Shown here piece after piece: positions 44,501 to 53,943 of a DNA stretch of 64,000 nt; the stretch's first letter is position 1, and the number at the start of each line of letters is the position of its first letter. A model generated the notes under the pieces. It was given only the letters and a program-made list of their open reading frames with translations, made no database searches and was not told the origin of the DNA. Source of the stretch: Streptomyces californicus (GTDB lineage Bacteria; Actinomycetota; Actinomycetes; Streptomycetales; Streptomycetaceae); contig NZ_JNZZ01000027.1 of NCBI RefSeq assembly GCF_000717645.1, forward strand, positions 1-64,000, given 5' to 3'. Position numbers and translations under genes: made by a program.

Positions 44501-45730
44501 ATGAGCTTCCGCACGACCGCCCGACACCCGGCCCTGATCCTCGACGACGTCAGGGGCGCGCAGAAGATGCTGGCCGGGGTGGCGCGGACGACCGCCCTGG
44601 AGGGCAGCCGCCACCTCAGCGAGCTGGTCGGCGCCCCGGTCCACCTCAAGTGCGAGAACCTCCAGCGCACCGGTTCCTTCAAACTGCGCGGCGCCTACGT
44701 GCGGATCTCCGGCCTGACCCCCGTGGAGCGGGCCGCCGGGGTCGTCGCGGCCAGCGCCGGCAACCACGCCCAGGGCGTCGCGCTCGCCTCCTCCCTCCTC
44801 GGCGTGCGCTCGACCGTCTTCATGCCCGTCGGAGCGCCGCTGCCCAAGGTCGCCGCCACCCGGGAGTACGGCGCCCAGGTGCGGCTGCGCGGCCAGGTCG
44901 TCGACGAGACGCTGGAGGCGGCCCAGCGGTACGCGGAGGAAACCGGCGCGGTCTTCATCCACCCCTTCGACCACCCCGACATCATCGCCGGGCAGGGCAC
45001 CGTCGGGCTGGAGATCCTGGAGCAGTGCCCCGAGGTCCGCACGATCGTCGTCGGCATCGGGGGCGGCGGGTTCGCCGCGGGCGTCGCCGTCGCGGTGAAG
45101 GCGCTGCGCCCCGACGTGCGGATCGTCGGCGTCCAGGCCGAGGGCGCCGCCTGCTACCCGCCCTCGCTGGCCGCCGGCCACCCCGTCGCGATCGACGACC
45201 CGGCCACGATGGCCGACGGCATCAAGGTGGGCCGGCCCGGCGACGTACCGTTTCCGCTGATCGAGGAGCTGGTCGACGAGGTCCGTACGGTCACCGAGGA
45301 CGAGCTCTCCAGCGCGCTGCTGCTCTGCCTGGAACGGGCCAAGCTGGTCGTCGAACCGGCCGGCGCCAGCCCGGTGGCCGCGCTGCTGAGCGACCCGAAG
45401 GCGTTCCGGGGCCCGGTGGTGGCGGTGCTGTCCGGCGGCAACGTCGACCCCCTGCTGATGCAGCGCATCCTGCGCCACGGCATGTCCGCCGCCGGCCGCC
45501 ACCTCAGCCTGCGGCTGCGGCTCACCGACCGCCCGGGGGCGCTGGCCGCCCTGCTGGCCACGCTGACCGTCGCCGACGCCAACGTCCTCGACATCAGCCA
45601 CGTGCGCACCGACCCGCGCCTCGGACTGACCGAGGCGGAGGTCGACCTGCGGCTGGAGACGAAGGGCCCGCAGCACTGCGCGGACGTCGAGGCGGCGCTG
45701 CGCGAGGCGGGCTACCGGGTGATCGGCTGA
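44501..45730 (+). CDS. ilvA: Threonine ammonia-lyase (threonine dehydratase)
   Basis: 409 residues. It deaminates threonine to 2-oxobutyrate with PLP. The PLP lysine is in RTGSFKLRGAYVRI; AASAGNHAQGVALAS and the phosphate-binding GIGGGGFAAGVA follow. One C-terminal ACT-like regulatory domain is present (LSLRLRLTDRPGALAALLATL). With a single ACT-like domain the protein fits the short form found in actinobacteria, which could be biosynthetic or catabolic; the symbol is provisional. Oxobutyrate also leads to propionyl-CoA, a substrate of the PccB enzyme in this window. ATG at 44501. Confidence 0.9.
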   Translation: MSFRTTARHPALILDDVRGAQKMLAGVARTTALEGSRHLSELVGAPVHLKCENLQRTGSFKLRGAYVRISGLTPVERAAGVVAASAGNHAQGVALASSLLGVRSTVFMPVGAPLPKVAATREYGAQVRLRGQVVDETLEAAQRYAEETGAVFIHPFDHPDIIAGQGTVGLEILEQCPEVRTIVVGIGGGGFAAGVAVAVKALRPDVRIVGVQAEGAACYPPSLAAGHPVAIDDPATMADGIKVGRPGDVPFPLIEELVDEVRTVTEDELSSALLLCLERAKLVVEPAGASPVAALLSDPKAFRGPVVAVLSGGNVDPLLMQRILRHGMSAAGRHLSLRLRLTDRPGALAALLATLTVADANVLDISHVRTDPRLGLTEAEVDLRLETKGPQHCADVEAALREAGYRVIG

Positions 45731-45756
45731 GAGTCGCCGCGCGGGGGCGGCCGGGC

Positions 45757-45873
45757 GGTCGAGGGTGCGGGGCGGGGCGGGCGCCGGGTGGTCAAGGGTG
45801 CAGGGCGAGGCGGGCGGCCGGGTGGTCAAGGGTGCCGGGCGGTCGAGGGTGCGGGGCGGGGCGGGCACCGGGT
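45757..45873. repeat. 33-bp tandem repeat, three full and one half copy
   Basis: Units 45757-45789, 45790-45823, 45824-45840 (half) and 45841-45873 begin GGTCRAGGGTGCNGGGCG. Units one and four differ at one base. Confidence 0.85.
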
Positions 45874-45987
45874 GGTCGGCCGGAGGAGCGCCGTGCGGTG
45901 CCGCCTGCCGGGCCACCGCCCGAAGGCTGTTTCGCGCCGCGTGGCCGGATGCCGTTAATTCGGCGCGCGATCGCGCCCCGTAAATCC

Positions 45988-45993
45988 TAGGAT
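45988..45993 (+). promoter_or_regulatory. Possible -10 element of the ABC exporter operon
   Basis: TAGGAT within CCTAGGAT in the AT-richer part of the spacer. No convincing -35. Confidence 0.3.
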
Positions 45994-46066
45994 CGCCGAG
46001 TAGGCCCGTACGGGCACCAGACCCGTACGGGCGCGGTCATCTCAAGAGCGACGGGGGAGTCCCTCC

Positions 46067-47101
46067 ATGCCAGGTGCGATCCACGCCGAGGGTCTGGTGA
46101 AGACCTTCGGTGACGTACGAGCCCTGGACGGCGTCGATCTCGACGTCCCCGAGGGCACCGTCCTCGGGCTGCTCGGCCCCAACGGCGCGGGCAAGACCAC
46201 CGCCGTACGGGTGCTGACCACGCTGCTGCGCCCGGACAGCGGCACGGCGGTCGTGGCCGGGATCGACGTACTGAAGAAGCCCAACGAGGTACGCCGCTCG
46301 ATCGGGCTCTCCGGCCAGTTCGCCGCGGTCGACGAATATCTGACCGGCCGCGAGAACCTCCAGATGGTCGGGCAGCTCTACCAGCTCAGCGCCCGGGACG
46401 CGAAGGCCCGCGCGGCCGTCCTGCTGGACCGGTTCAACCTCGGCGACGCCGCCGACCGCCCCGCCAAGACGTACTCCGGCGGCATGCGGCGCCGGCTCGA
46501 CCTCGCGGCGGCGCTCGTCGTGTCGCCGCCCGTGATGTTCATGGACGAGCCGACGACCGGGCTCGACCCGCGCAACCGGCAGCAGCTCTGGGACGTCATC
46601 GAGGACCTGGTCGCGGGCGGCACGACCCTGCTGCTGACCACCCAGTACCTGGAGGAGGCCGACCACCTCGCGAACGACATCTGCGTCATCGACCACGGCC
46701 GGGTCATCGCCCGCGGCACCTCCGACGAGCTGAAGGCCCGCACCGGGGGCGAGCGCGTCGAGGTCGTCGTGCACAGCCCGGAGGAGATCGAGCGCGCCAG
46801 GTCCGTACTGGCCGCCCTCGGCAAGGGCGAGGTCACCGTCGTCCAGCTCACCCGCAAACTGACCGTCCCGGTCAGCGGCGGCGCCAAGCTGCTCGCCGAG
46901 ATCATCCGCGACCTCGACGCCCGGGGCGTGGAGATCGACGACATCGCGCTGCGCAGGCCCACTCTCGACGACGTCTTCCTCTCCCTCACCGGCCACGCGG
47001 CCGAGGGCGGGAGGGACGGGGACGAGGAGTCCGGGGGCCGAGCCGAAACGGAACGTTCCCAAGGCCCTCGCGGAGCCCGCGCCAAGGAGGAGAACCGGTG
47101 A
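46067..47101 (+). CDS. ABC exporter ATPase, DrrA (daunorubicin resistance) type
   Basis: 344 residues. Walker A LLGPNGAGKTTAVRVL, the signature SGGMRRRLDLAAALV, Walker B MFMDEPTTGLDP and the switch His-type region TTQYLEEAD are all intact. A DrrA-type C-terminal domain follows (VVVHSPEEIERARSVLAALG to RPTLDDVFLSLTG). It pairs with the permease that begins in its stop codon (GTGA overlap 47098-47101). It exports a hydrophobic compound; the substrate is not known. Confidence 0.94.
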   Translation: MPGAIHAEGLVKTFGDVRALDGVDLDVPEGTVLGLLGPNGAGKTTAVRVLTTLLRPDSGTAVVAGIDVLKKPNEVRRSIGLSGQFAAVDEYLTGRENLQMVGQLYQLSARDAKARAAVLLDRFNLGDAADRPAKTYSGGMRRRLDLAAALVVSPPVMFMDEPTTGLDPRNRQQLWDVIEDLVAGGTTLLLTTQYLEEADHLANDICVIDHGRVIARGTSDELKARTGGERVEVVVHSPEEIERARSVLAALGKGEVTVVQLTRKLTVPVSGGAKLLAEIIRDLDARGVEIDDIALRRPTLDDVFLSLTGHAAEGGRDGDEESGGRAETERSQGPRGARAKEENR

Positions 47102-47961
47102 GCGCCATCGCCAAGGACAGCCCCACGCTGGCCCCCCGCCCCTCGGGGGGCCTCACGCAGTCGGTGAAGGACTCGCTGGTCGTCGCCAAGCGGAATCTGA
47201 TCCGCATGACCCGCATTCCGGAGATGATCCTTTTCGGAGTCATCCAGCCGGTGATGTTCGTGGTGCTCTTCACCTACGTCTTCGGCGGATCCATCTCCAT
47301 CGGCGGCTCCACCGACCCGCAGCGGTACAAGGAGTTCCTGATGGCGGGCATCTTCGCCCAGACCGTCACCTTCGCCACGGCGGGCGCCGGCGCGGGCATC
47401 GCCGACGACATGCACAAGGGGCTCATCGACCGCTTCCGGTCGCTGCCCATGGCCCGGGGCGCGGTCCTCACCGGCCGCACGCTCGCCGACCTCGTCCAGA
47501 CCACGCTGACCCTCGTCGTCCTCGCCGGGGTGGCCCTGCTGGTCGGCTGGCGCACGCACGAGAACATCGGCAAGGTCCTCTGCGGCTTCCTGCTGCTGCT
47601 CTTCCTCGGCTACGCCTTCTCCTGGATCGGCGCGCTGATCGGCCTGTCCGTGCGCACCCCGGAGGCGGCGACCTCCGGCGGGCTGATCTGGCTCTTCCCG
47701 CTGACGTTCATCTCGAACGCCTTCGTCCCGGTCAACGGCATGCCGACGTTCCTCCAGCACGTCGCCGAGTGGAACCCGTTCAGCGCCACGGTCGCGGGCG
47801 CCCGCGAACTGTTCGGGAACACGATGCCGGGCGTCCCGAAGACCGTGACGGGCGCCTGGCCGATGGAGCACCCGATCATCGCCTCGCTCCTCTGGTCCGC
47901 GCTGATCATCGTGGTCTTCCGCACCCTCGCGGTCCGCAAGTACCGCTCGGCCACCGCCTGA
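47098..47961 (+). CDS. ABC exporter permease, DrrB (ABC-2) type
   Basis: 287 residues with six predicted helices of the ABC-2 membrane type (MILFGVIQPVMFVVLFTYVF, ...LVVLAGVALLVGW, FLLLLFLGYAFSWIGALIGL, ...). Conserved loops are YKEFLMAGIFAQTVTFATAG and DRFRSLPMARGAVLTGRTLAD, typical of DrrB-like permeases. The GTG start overlaps the ATPase stop. Followed by a strong terminator. Confidence 0.94.
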   Translation: MSAIAKDSPTLAPRPSGGLTQSVKDSLVVAKRNLIRMTRIPEMILFGVIQPVMFVVLFTYVFGGSISIGGSTDPQRYKEFLMAGIFAQTVTFATAGAGAGIADDMHKGLIDRFRSLPMARGAVLTGRTLADLVQTTLTLVVLAGVALLVGWRTHENIGKVLCGFLLLLFLGYAFSWIGALIGLSVRTPEAATSGGLIWLFPLTFISNAFVPVNGMPTFLQHVAEWNPFSATVAGARELFGNTMPGVPKTVTGAWPMEHPIIASLLWSALIIVVFRTLAVRKYRSATA

Positions 47962-48000
47962 GACAGTCGGCCGGCCACGGCCCGCCGACAGCATGAGAGA

Positions 48001-48048
48001 ACGACGCGGGAGCCCCGGCCTGTCCGAAGGCCGGGGCTCCCGCGTCGT
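48001..48048. terminator. Bidirectional terminator
   Basis: 20-bp perfect stem (48001-48020 with 48029-48048) and 8-base loop, between the converging permease and greA genes. Confidence 0.85.
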
Positions 48049-48076
48049 CGTGTGCCGCGTGGCGCGGCGGGCCGGG

Positions 48077-48574
48077 TCAGCCGGTGTAGGGCTTCGCCGC
48101 CAGGATCTTCACCGTGGCGGTCTTGCCGTTCGGCAGCTCGTAGTCCGCGTCGTCGCCGGTCCGCTTGCCGTTGACGCCGAGGCCCAGCGGGGACTGCGGG
48201 GAGTACGTCTCGATGTCCGCGCTCGCGTACTCGCGGGAGGCGAGCAGGAAGGTGAGCGTGTCGTCCTCGTCGCCGTCGAAGGCGATGGTGACGACCATGC
48301 CGGGCTCGACGACGCCGTCGTCGGCCGGGGCCTCGCCGACCTTCGCGTGCTCCAGGAGCTGGGTGAGCTGCCGCACGCGCAGCTCCATCTTGCCCTGCTC
48401 CTCCTTGGCCGCGTGGTACCCGCCGTTCTCCCGGAGGTCACCCTCCTCACGGGCCGCCGCGATCTTGACGGCGATCTCCGTGCGCGCGGGACCAGACAGG
48501 TACTCCAGCTCGGCCTTGAGCTGGTTGTACGCCTCCTGCGTGAGCCAGGTGACGTTTTCGCTGGTCTGGGTCAC
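48077..48574 (-). CDS. greA: Transcription elongation factor GreA
   Basis: 165 residues. The N-terminal coiled coil with the catalytic acidic tip is AREEGDLRENGGYHAAKEEQ, and the C-terminal FKBP-like domain includes SPLGLGVNGKRTGDDADYEL. GreA makes stalled RNA polymerase cut its transcript and resume. Start GTG 48574 is preceded by GAGGAGCACCT. Confidence 0.95.
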   Translation of the reverse strand: MTQTSENVTWLTQEAYNQLKAELEYLSGPARTEIAVKIAAAREEGDLRENGGYHAAKEEQGKMELRVRQLTQLLEHAKVGEAPADDGVVEPGMVVTIAFDGDEDDTLTFLLASREYASADIETYSPQSPLGLGVNGKRTGDDADYELPNGKTATVKILAAKPYTG

Positions 48575-48795
48575 AGGTGCTCCTCGTCGGTACTGGGAAT
48601 ACAAAGGATCGCCCTACCCGGAAACATCTGCTTCGCCGGGTGGGCGAAACCACGAGCCTAACAATTCCGCAGGAAAAGGGGGAGAAGGTAAACCGTCACA
48701 CCCGCAGGTCGGCCACCCCGCCCCGTATCACCGCAGGTCACAGGGGGTGCCTCAGCGCCGTCGGCCCTGCGGGCCGTCAGCGGTGGCGCGGGGGG

Positions 48796-49212
48796 TCAGC
48801 CCTTCGGGCCGTCGTCCGCCGTGCAGCCCATCGGCTCGACGGCGGTCGCCCGGGACCGGGTCACCACGGTCACGATCTCGTCGACGCGGTCCTCGGCCCG
48901 GTCGAACCGGACCTCCTTGCGGCCCACCTCCGAGCCGTCCTCACTGAGCGCCCGCACCACGCAGTAGCCGTGGCCGTCCCGGTCCTTGCGGACCTCCAGA
49001 TGGACGTCGGCCCGGGTGTCGGAGACCACCTTGAACTTGATCATCTCGGCGCTGATGCCCTGGCCGCCCACGTAGTCGTAGCCGATCCACCCGATCACGC
49101 CGAGCAGGGCCGCTCCCAGGACCGATCCGACGATCTTCAGCTTGCGGTCCGCACGCTGATCCTCGGTCCGGCCGTAGCGCCCCTCGGGCACGGCCTGGCG
49201 AACCGTCGTCAT
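48796..49212 (-). CDS. DUF4307 membrane protein
   Basis: 138 residues. One hydrophobic helix (KIVGSVLGAALLGVIGWIGYDYVG) is followed by an external domain with two cysteines (HGYCVVRALS and EPMGCTADD), fitting DUF4307. The family is typically found next to mca in actinobacteria, as here (divergent). Its function is unknown; a link to mycothiol or envelope redox is suggested only by position. Confidence 0.88.
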   Translation of the reverse strand: MTTVRQAVPEGRYGRTEDQRADRKLKIVGSVLGAALLGVIGWIGYDYVGGQGISAEMIKFKVVSDTRADVHLEVRKDRDGHGYCVVRALSEDGSEVGRKEVRFDRAEDRVDEIVTVVTRSRATAVEPMGCTADDGPKG

Positions 49213-49426
49213 GATCGTTCCCTTCGGACCCGGCATCGAGGAATTTTCCGGCCCCTCGTTCAGTCACTATAGAAGCCGCCCGTCCGTCACCCGATCGCAC
49301 CCCGCACCGGTGCGGAGCGGGCCGGCCCCTCTCCGACGGAGGCGGCGGAGTCACCTCCGTACCTCCGACGGCCTCCGAGGACCGTTCGACCGGAGCGACC
49401 AGCGACCAATGACTGAGGATCGAGCC

Positions 49427-50308
49427 TTGACTGAGCAGCTGCGACTGATGGCCGTTCACGCCCACCCCGACGACGAGTCGAGCAAGGGCGCGGCCACCAT
49501 GGCCAAGTACGTGTCCGAGGGGGTGGACGTGCTGGTCGTGACCTGCACGGGAGGCGAGCGCGGCTCCATCCTCAACCCGAAGCTCCAGGGCGACGCGTAC
49601 ATCGAGAAGAACATCCACGAGGTCCGCAAGAAGGAGATGGACGAGGCCCGGGAGATCCTGGGCGTCCAGCAGGAGTGGCTCGGCTTCGTCGACTCCGGGC
49701 TGCCCGAGGGCGACCCGCTGCCGCCGCTGCCCGAGGGCTGCTTCGCGCTGGAGGACCCGGAGCACGCGGCGGGGCGCCTGGTGGCGAAGATCCGCGCGTT
49801 CCGGCCGCAGGTCATCACCACGTACGACGAGAACGGCGGCTACCCGCACCCCGACCACATCATGACGCACACGATCTCGATGATCGCGTTCGACGGTGCG
49901 GCCGACGCGGAGCGGTTCCCCGAGGACGAGTTCGGCCCGGTCTGGACGCCGCGGAAGCTGTACTACAACCAGGGCTTCAACCGCCCGCGCACCGTCGCCC
50001 TGCACGAGGCGCTGCTCGCCCGCGGCATGGAGTCCCCGTACGGCGACTGGCTGAAGCGCTGGACGGAGTTCGAGCGCGTCGAGCGCACCCTGACCACGCA
50101 CATCCCCTGCGACGACTTCTTCGAGATCCGCGACAAGGCGCTGATCGCGCACGCCACGCAGATCGACCCCGAGGGCGGCTGGTTCCGGGTCCCGATGGAC
50201 GTCCAGCGCGAGGTCTGGCCGACCGAGGAGTACGAGCTGGCGAAGTCTCTGGTCGATACCTCCCTCCCCGAGAGCGACCTCTTCGCGGGCATCCGCGACA
50301 ATGCCTGA
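49427..50308 (+). CDS. mca: Mycothiol S-conjugate amidase
   Basis: 293 residues, the normal length. A zinc enzyme that cleaves mycothiol-toxin conjugates to a mercapturic acid for export. Zinc ligands lie in MAVHAHPDDESSKGAAT and GGYPHPDHIMTH; VVTCTGGERGSILN is also typical. The start is TTG at 49427 with GAGGATCGAG upstream. It gives the family N-terminus (TEQLRLMAVHAHPDDE); an ATG at 49409 would add six residues. The next gene overlaps its end by eight bases. Confidence 0.94.
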   Translation: MTEQLRLMAVHAHPDDESSKGAATMAKYVSEGVDVLVVTCTGGERGSILNPKLQGDAYIEKNIHEVRKKEMDEAREILGVQQEWLGFVDSGLPEGDPLPPLPEGCFALEDPEHAAGRLVAKIRAFRPQVITTYDENGGYPHPDHIMTHTISMIAFDGAADAERFPEDEFGPVWTPRKLYYNQGFNRPRTVALHEALLARGMESPYGDWLKRWTEFERVERTLTTHIPCDDFFEIRDKALIAHATQIDPEGGWFRVPMDVQREVWPTEEYELAKSLVDTSLPESDLFAGIRDNA

Positions 50309-50543
50309 TATGTACGCGACCCAGGCACTGACGCACCTCGTCCCGCTCGCCGCCGAAGAGCTCGACAAGAACAAGGTCACCCCCGGCGTCCTCGGCTTCC
50401 TCGTCTTCGCCGCGCTCGCCGTGGGCGTGTGGGCCCTGATGAAGTCCATGAACCGGCACATGGGCCGGGTGAACTTCGAGGAGGCCCCGGACCCGGACGC
50501 GAAGCCGGCCGAGTCCGAGGCAACGGCCTCCCCCCGGAAGTAG
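50301..50543 (+). CDS. Small membrane protein downstream of mca
   Basis: 80 residues. One hydrophobic helix (TPGVLGFLVFAALAVGVWALM) is followed by a short basic stretch and an acidic tail. It overlaps mca by eight bases and so is co-translated with it. Small proteins of this kind follow mca in Streptomyces as I recall. No function is known. Confidence 0.8.
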   Translation: MPDMYATQALTHLVPLAAEELDKNKVTPGVLGFLVFAALAVGVWALMKSMNRHMGRVNFEEAPDPDAKPAESEATASPRK

Positions 50544-50721
50544 CCGCCCCGCCGCCCGCCGCCCCGCACGGGAGGCAGGGCGGCGACGGACGGGACCACG
50601 GCGTCCGGCCCCGCCGCCGGACGCCGGTTCGGCCGTGGGGCGGCGGGGCGCCGGTGTTCTTGTACGGGCGCGGGCGCCGGCCGCCCGATGCCCGCGCACC
50701 ACCGGTCGCCGCCTCACCGCC

Positions 50722-53700
50722 TCACGGCTGCACCGCCTCCAGCGGGACGCCCATGATGTGGCCCGCGCTGGGGGTCGGGGTCAGCCCGAGCCGCCACGCC
50801 TGCCAGCCGTCCTCCAGGTCCACGCCCCGCTCCAGGGCCACCGCGAGCGCCGCCGCCGACTGCTCCAGCTTCACGTCCCGCGCCGGATGCCGGGCCTCGA
50901 TCAGCTCGGCCAGCTCCTGCTGCGCGACCACCGTGCCCACCTCGCTGCCCCCGGGAGAGGCGTACGGCAGCAGCGTGCAGCGCAGGAACCGGGCCCAGTC
51001 GCCGCCCCGCGCGTCCCCGTACGAGGCGAACAGCCCCGCCGCCTCCTCGCACAGCTCCAGCGCCTGCGCCGCCCGCCCGTTGCCCGCGTCGATCAGCGCC
51101 AGCTCCACGCACGCCCACGCCTCCCCGTACGGCACCTTGATCCGCCGGAAATCGGCCCGCGCGTCCATCAGCAACTGCCGGGCGAACCCCGAATTGCGCA
51201 GGTTGCCCGTCTGCGCGGCCCGCTGGTCCCGGGTCACCCGGCCCGAATGGTGCCGGGCGCACGCCAGCCCGTACACGTCCCGCATCCGGGAGAACATCGT
51301 GCGGGCCCGCTCCAGCTCGCGCACCGCCTGATCGGTGTCCCCGTCCTCCTCCAACGCCTGGCCGAGGTAGTACAGGGTCCACGCCTCGCCGCGCGCGTCC
51401 TCGTTGTCCCGATGCCGTGCCAGAGCCTCCCGCAACCCCTCCAGGGCGGCCGCCGGGTCACCGTCCAGCAGCCGGGCCCGAGCAAGCTGGGTCATCGCCC
51501 ACGCCTCGCCGCGCCCGTCACGGGTCCGCCCGTACAGCTCCAGGGCGGTGCCCAGCGCCTCCTCCGCCAGGGCGACCTCGCCCGTCCGCAGCCGCACCTG
51601 CCCGAGCTGGAACTGCGTCCACGCCTCCCCGTGCAGCGACTCGCCCTCCCGGTGCAGCCGCAGCGCGTCGGCCAGCAGCGCCAGCGCCCTCCGCAGATCG
51701 CCCCGGTCCCGCTCCACGGCGGCCAGCGCGTGCAGCGACCACGCCCGGTCCTCGGCCTGCGCCTCGGACGACTGGAGCGCCAGCGCCTCTTCGAGCCGGG
51801 CCGCCGCCTCGGTCAGATTGCCCTGGTGGTGCAGGGTGATGCCGAGCGAACAGAGGGCCAGCGCCTCGCCCGCGTCGTTCTGCGCCTCGTGGTACAGCCC
51901 GACGACGGAGGAGAGCGTGGTGCGGGCCTTGTCCAGCTCACCGAGCTGCCGGGCCGCGATCCCCGTACGCCACTGCACCGAGCGCTCCAGCAGCCCCTGG
52001 TCCACGGCCTGGGTCAGCTCGCTGATCTCGCCCAGGCGGTACAGGTCGCCGCGCAGCAGGCAGTAGTCGCACAGCGCGCCCAGCAGATGCAGCACGGTGG
52101 CCTGGTCGACGCCCTCCGCGTGCCGCAGCGCGGACGTGATGAAGCTCGACTCGTCGTCCAGCCAGCGCAGCGCCGAGTCCAGCGACCCGAAACCGTGCGA
52201 GCCGAACTGGCCCGCGCGGGTCGACATCTTCCCGTCGACCATCCGGATCACCGCGTCCGCCAGCTCCGCGTAGTTCGTCAGCAGGCGCTCCTGCGCCGCC
52301 GTCCGCTCGGCCGCCTCCTCCTCGTCCAGCAGCCGGGCCAGCGCGAACGCCCGCACCAGGTCGTGCAGCCGGAAGCGCGATCCCCGTACGCGGGTGAGCA
52401 GCCCGGCGCGCGCCAGCACGGTCAGCAGCCGGTCCGCCTCCTGCTCGTCCGTCGCCAGCAGCGAGGCCGCCGCCGCGGCGCCGAGACTGGCCCGGCCCGC
52501 GAGCGCGAGGCGGCGCAGCAGCCGGCGGGCCTGGTCGCCCTGGTCGGCGTACCGCAGCCACAGTGCCCGCTCGACCGCGCCCACCGGGCCGTACGCGCCC
52601 AGATCCTCCGCCAGCGTGTGGCGGCTACGGGCCCCCAGGGCCGACCCGGCCACCCGCAGCGCCAGCGGCAGCCCGCCGCACAGCTCGACGATCGCCTCCG
52701 TCGACGGGTAGTCGTACGGTCCGCTCTCCTGCTCCTCGGCGACCTCGCGCAGCAGCTCCTCCGCGCCCGCCGCGTCCAGCGGTCCCACCGGGAGCTGGTG
52801 CACCCAGGCCGCCAGGTCCTCGGGCAGCTCCAGCGGTTCCCGGGCGGTGACGATCACCAGGCTGTCCGACCGCTCCGGCACCAGCGTGCGCACCTGCTCG
52901 GCATCCGTCGCGTCGTCGAGCACGACGGTGACCGGGGTCCCCGTGAGGTGCTGGTGGTACAGCTCGCCGAGCCGCCGCACCTGCTGCTCCGCCGACGCCC
53001 CTTCCCGGAACAGGAGTTGCTCGCGCGGCGCGCCCAGACGGTTCAGCAGATGCAGCAGCGCGTCCCGGGTCGGCAGCGGGCTCTCCCCGGCCACCTGGCC
53101 GCGCAGATCGACCACGCACGCGCCCCGGAACTGGTCCTTGAGCGTGTGCGCCGCCCGCACCGCGAGCGATGTCCGCCCCGACCCGGGCTCGCCGTGCAGC
53201 ACGACGACGGTCGGCCGGGTCTCCGTGGAGGCACGGGCGGCGTGCACCCACTGGGCGATCTGGGCCAGTTCGGTACGCCGCCCCGTGAACGCGCCCTCCA
53301 CCTGCGGGAGATGGCCGAAGGACTGCTCCAGCACCACCCGGGTGCGGGCCGCCGCGCTGCGGTCGCCGCCGCGCAACTGCCTTACGACGGGGGCGCTCTG
53401 CTTCTTCGGGGTGCGGGACGCCGGCGTCAGCATCCGCTGCTGGTCCAGGTACGGGCGGATGCCCCGTACCTCCAGAGCGGTCAGCCACTGGAGCCTCAAC
53501 TGCTCGGCCCCGCCCGGCTGTCCGGCCGCGGCGGCGCGGCGGTGGGCTGCGGGCCAGTGCGAGGCGGTCACCTTCGCGACCGTCGTCGCCGTACCGGCCA
53601 CCGCGACGACCGCGCCCGCGCCGAACGCCAGCCCGGTGTTCGCGCCGAGCGCCAGGTCCGCGCCGATCGCGGCGGCGGCCGCGACGCCCGTCACCAGCAG

Positions 53701-53943
53701 GGGTGTTCCGAGCGTCGCCCTGCTGAAGCGCTCTGCCAGCGGACGGTCGCCCGCGGCCACCGAGTCCAGCGCCCGCGTGTACGCGGCGTACTCCTCGGCC
53801 GCGCCCGCCGCCATGGTGTCGAGCGCCGCGCGGGCCCGCGACATCAGCGCCCCGAAGTCGGTCCGCCCGCCGGTGCGCCGCGCCTCCTCCTCCACCGCCC
53901 GTACCAACAGCCTCTCGGCATCCGCCCGATGGCTGTCCCGCAT
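50722..53943 (-). CDS. STAND-type ATPase with TPR repeats
   Basis: 1073 residues. Two adjacent hydrophobic helices (about 79-97 and 101-120) would anchor it to the membrane, unusual for the class. Residues 218-560 form an NB-ARC-like ATPase: P-loop GEPGSGRTSL (251-260), Walker B TVVLDDATD, GLPLALRVAG motif, then winged-helix-like LHDLVRAFALARL. The C-terminal 450 residues are helical pairs of the TPR type (ARLEEALALQSSEAQAEDRA and many similar). Actinobacterial relatives occur as SARP-like regulators, kinase partners or defence proteins. No DNA-binding or effector domain is seen here. GGAGGGGG precedes the ATG. Confidence 0.88.
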   Translation of the reverse strand: MRDSHRADAERLLVRAVEEEARRTGGRTDFGALMSRARAALDTMAAGAAEEYAAYTRALDSVAAGDRPLAERFSRATLGTPLLVTGVAAAAAIGADLALGANTGLAFGAGAVVAVAGTATTVAKVTASHWPAAHRRAAAAGQPGGAEQLRLQWLTALEVRGIRPYLDQQRMLTPASRTPKKQSAPVVRQLRGGDRSAAARTRVVLEQSFGHLPQVEGAFTGRRTELAQIAQWVHAARASTETRPTVVVLHGEPGSGRTSLAVRAAHTLKDQFRGACVVDLRGQVAGESPLPTRDALLHLLNRLGAPREQLLFREGASAEQQVRRLGELYHQHLTGTPVTVVLDDATDAEQVRTLVPERSDSLVIVTAREPLELPEDLAAWVHQLPVGPLDAAGAEELLREVAEEQESGPYDYPSTEAIVELCGGLPLALRVAGSALGARSRHTLAEDLGAYGPVGAVERALWLRYADQGDQARRLLRRLALAGRASLGAAAAASLLATDEQEADRLLTVLARAGLLTRVRGSRFRLHDLVRAFALARLLDEEEAAERTAAQERLLTNYAELADAVIRMVDGKMSTRAGQFGSHGFGSLDSALRWLDDESSFITSALRHAEGVDQATVLHLLGALCDYCLLRGDLYRLGEISELTQAVDQGLLERSVQWRTGIAARQLGELDKARTTLSSVVGLYHEAQNDAGEALALCSLGITLHHQGNLTEAAARLEEALALQSSEAQAEDRAWSLHALAAVERDRGDLRRALALLADALRLHREGESLHGEAWTQFQLGQVRLRTGEVALAEEALGTALELYGRTRDGRGEAWAMTQLARARLLDGDPAAALEGLREALARHRDNEDARGEAWTLYYLGQALEEDGDTDQAVRELERARTMFSRMRDVYGLACARHHSGRVTRDQRAAQTGNLRNSGFARQLLMDARADFRRIKVPYGEAWACVELALIDAGNGRAAQALELCEEAAGLFASYGDARGGDWARFLRCTLLPYASPGGSEVGTVVAQQELAELIEARHPARDVKLEQSAAALAVALERGVDLEDGWQAWRLGLTPTPSAGHIMGVPLEAVQP

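Larger units (their letters stand above)
45731..46066. other. Spacer between ilvA and the ABC exporter operon
   Basis: 336 bases with no gene. It holds a 33-bp tandem repeat (separate entry). It also holds a TAGGAT -10-like box at 45988-45993 in a lower-GC patch, likely the exporter promoter with a 5' leader of about 65 bases. Just after that, CGTACGGGC repeats form a small dyad (46005-46031). Confidence 0.5.
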
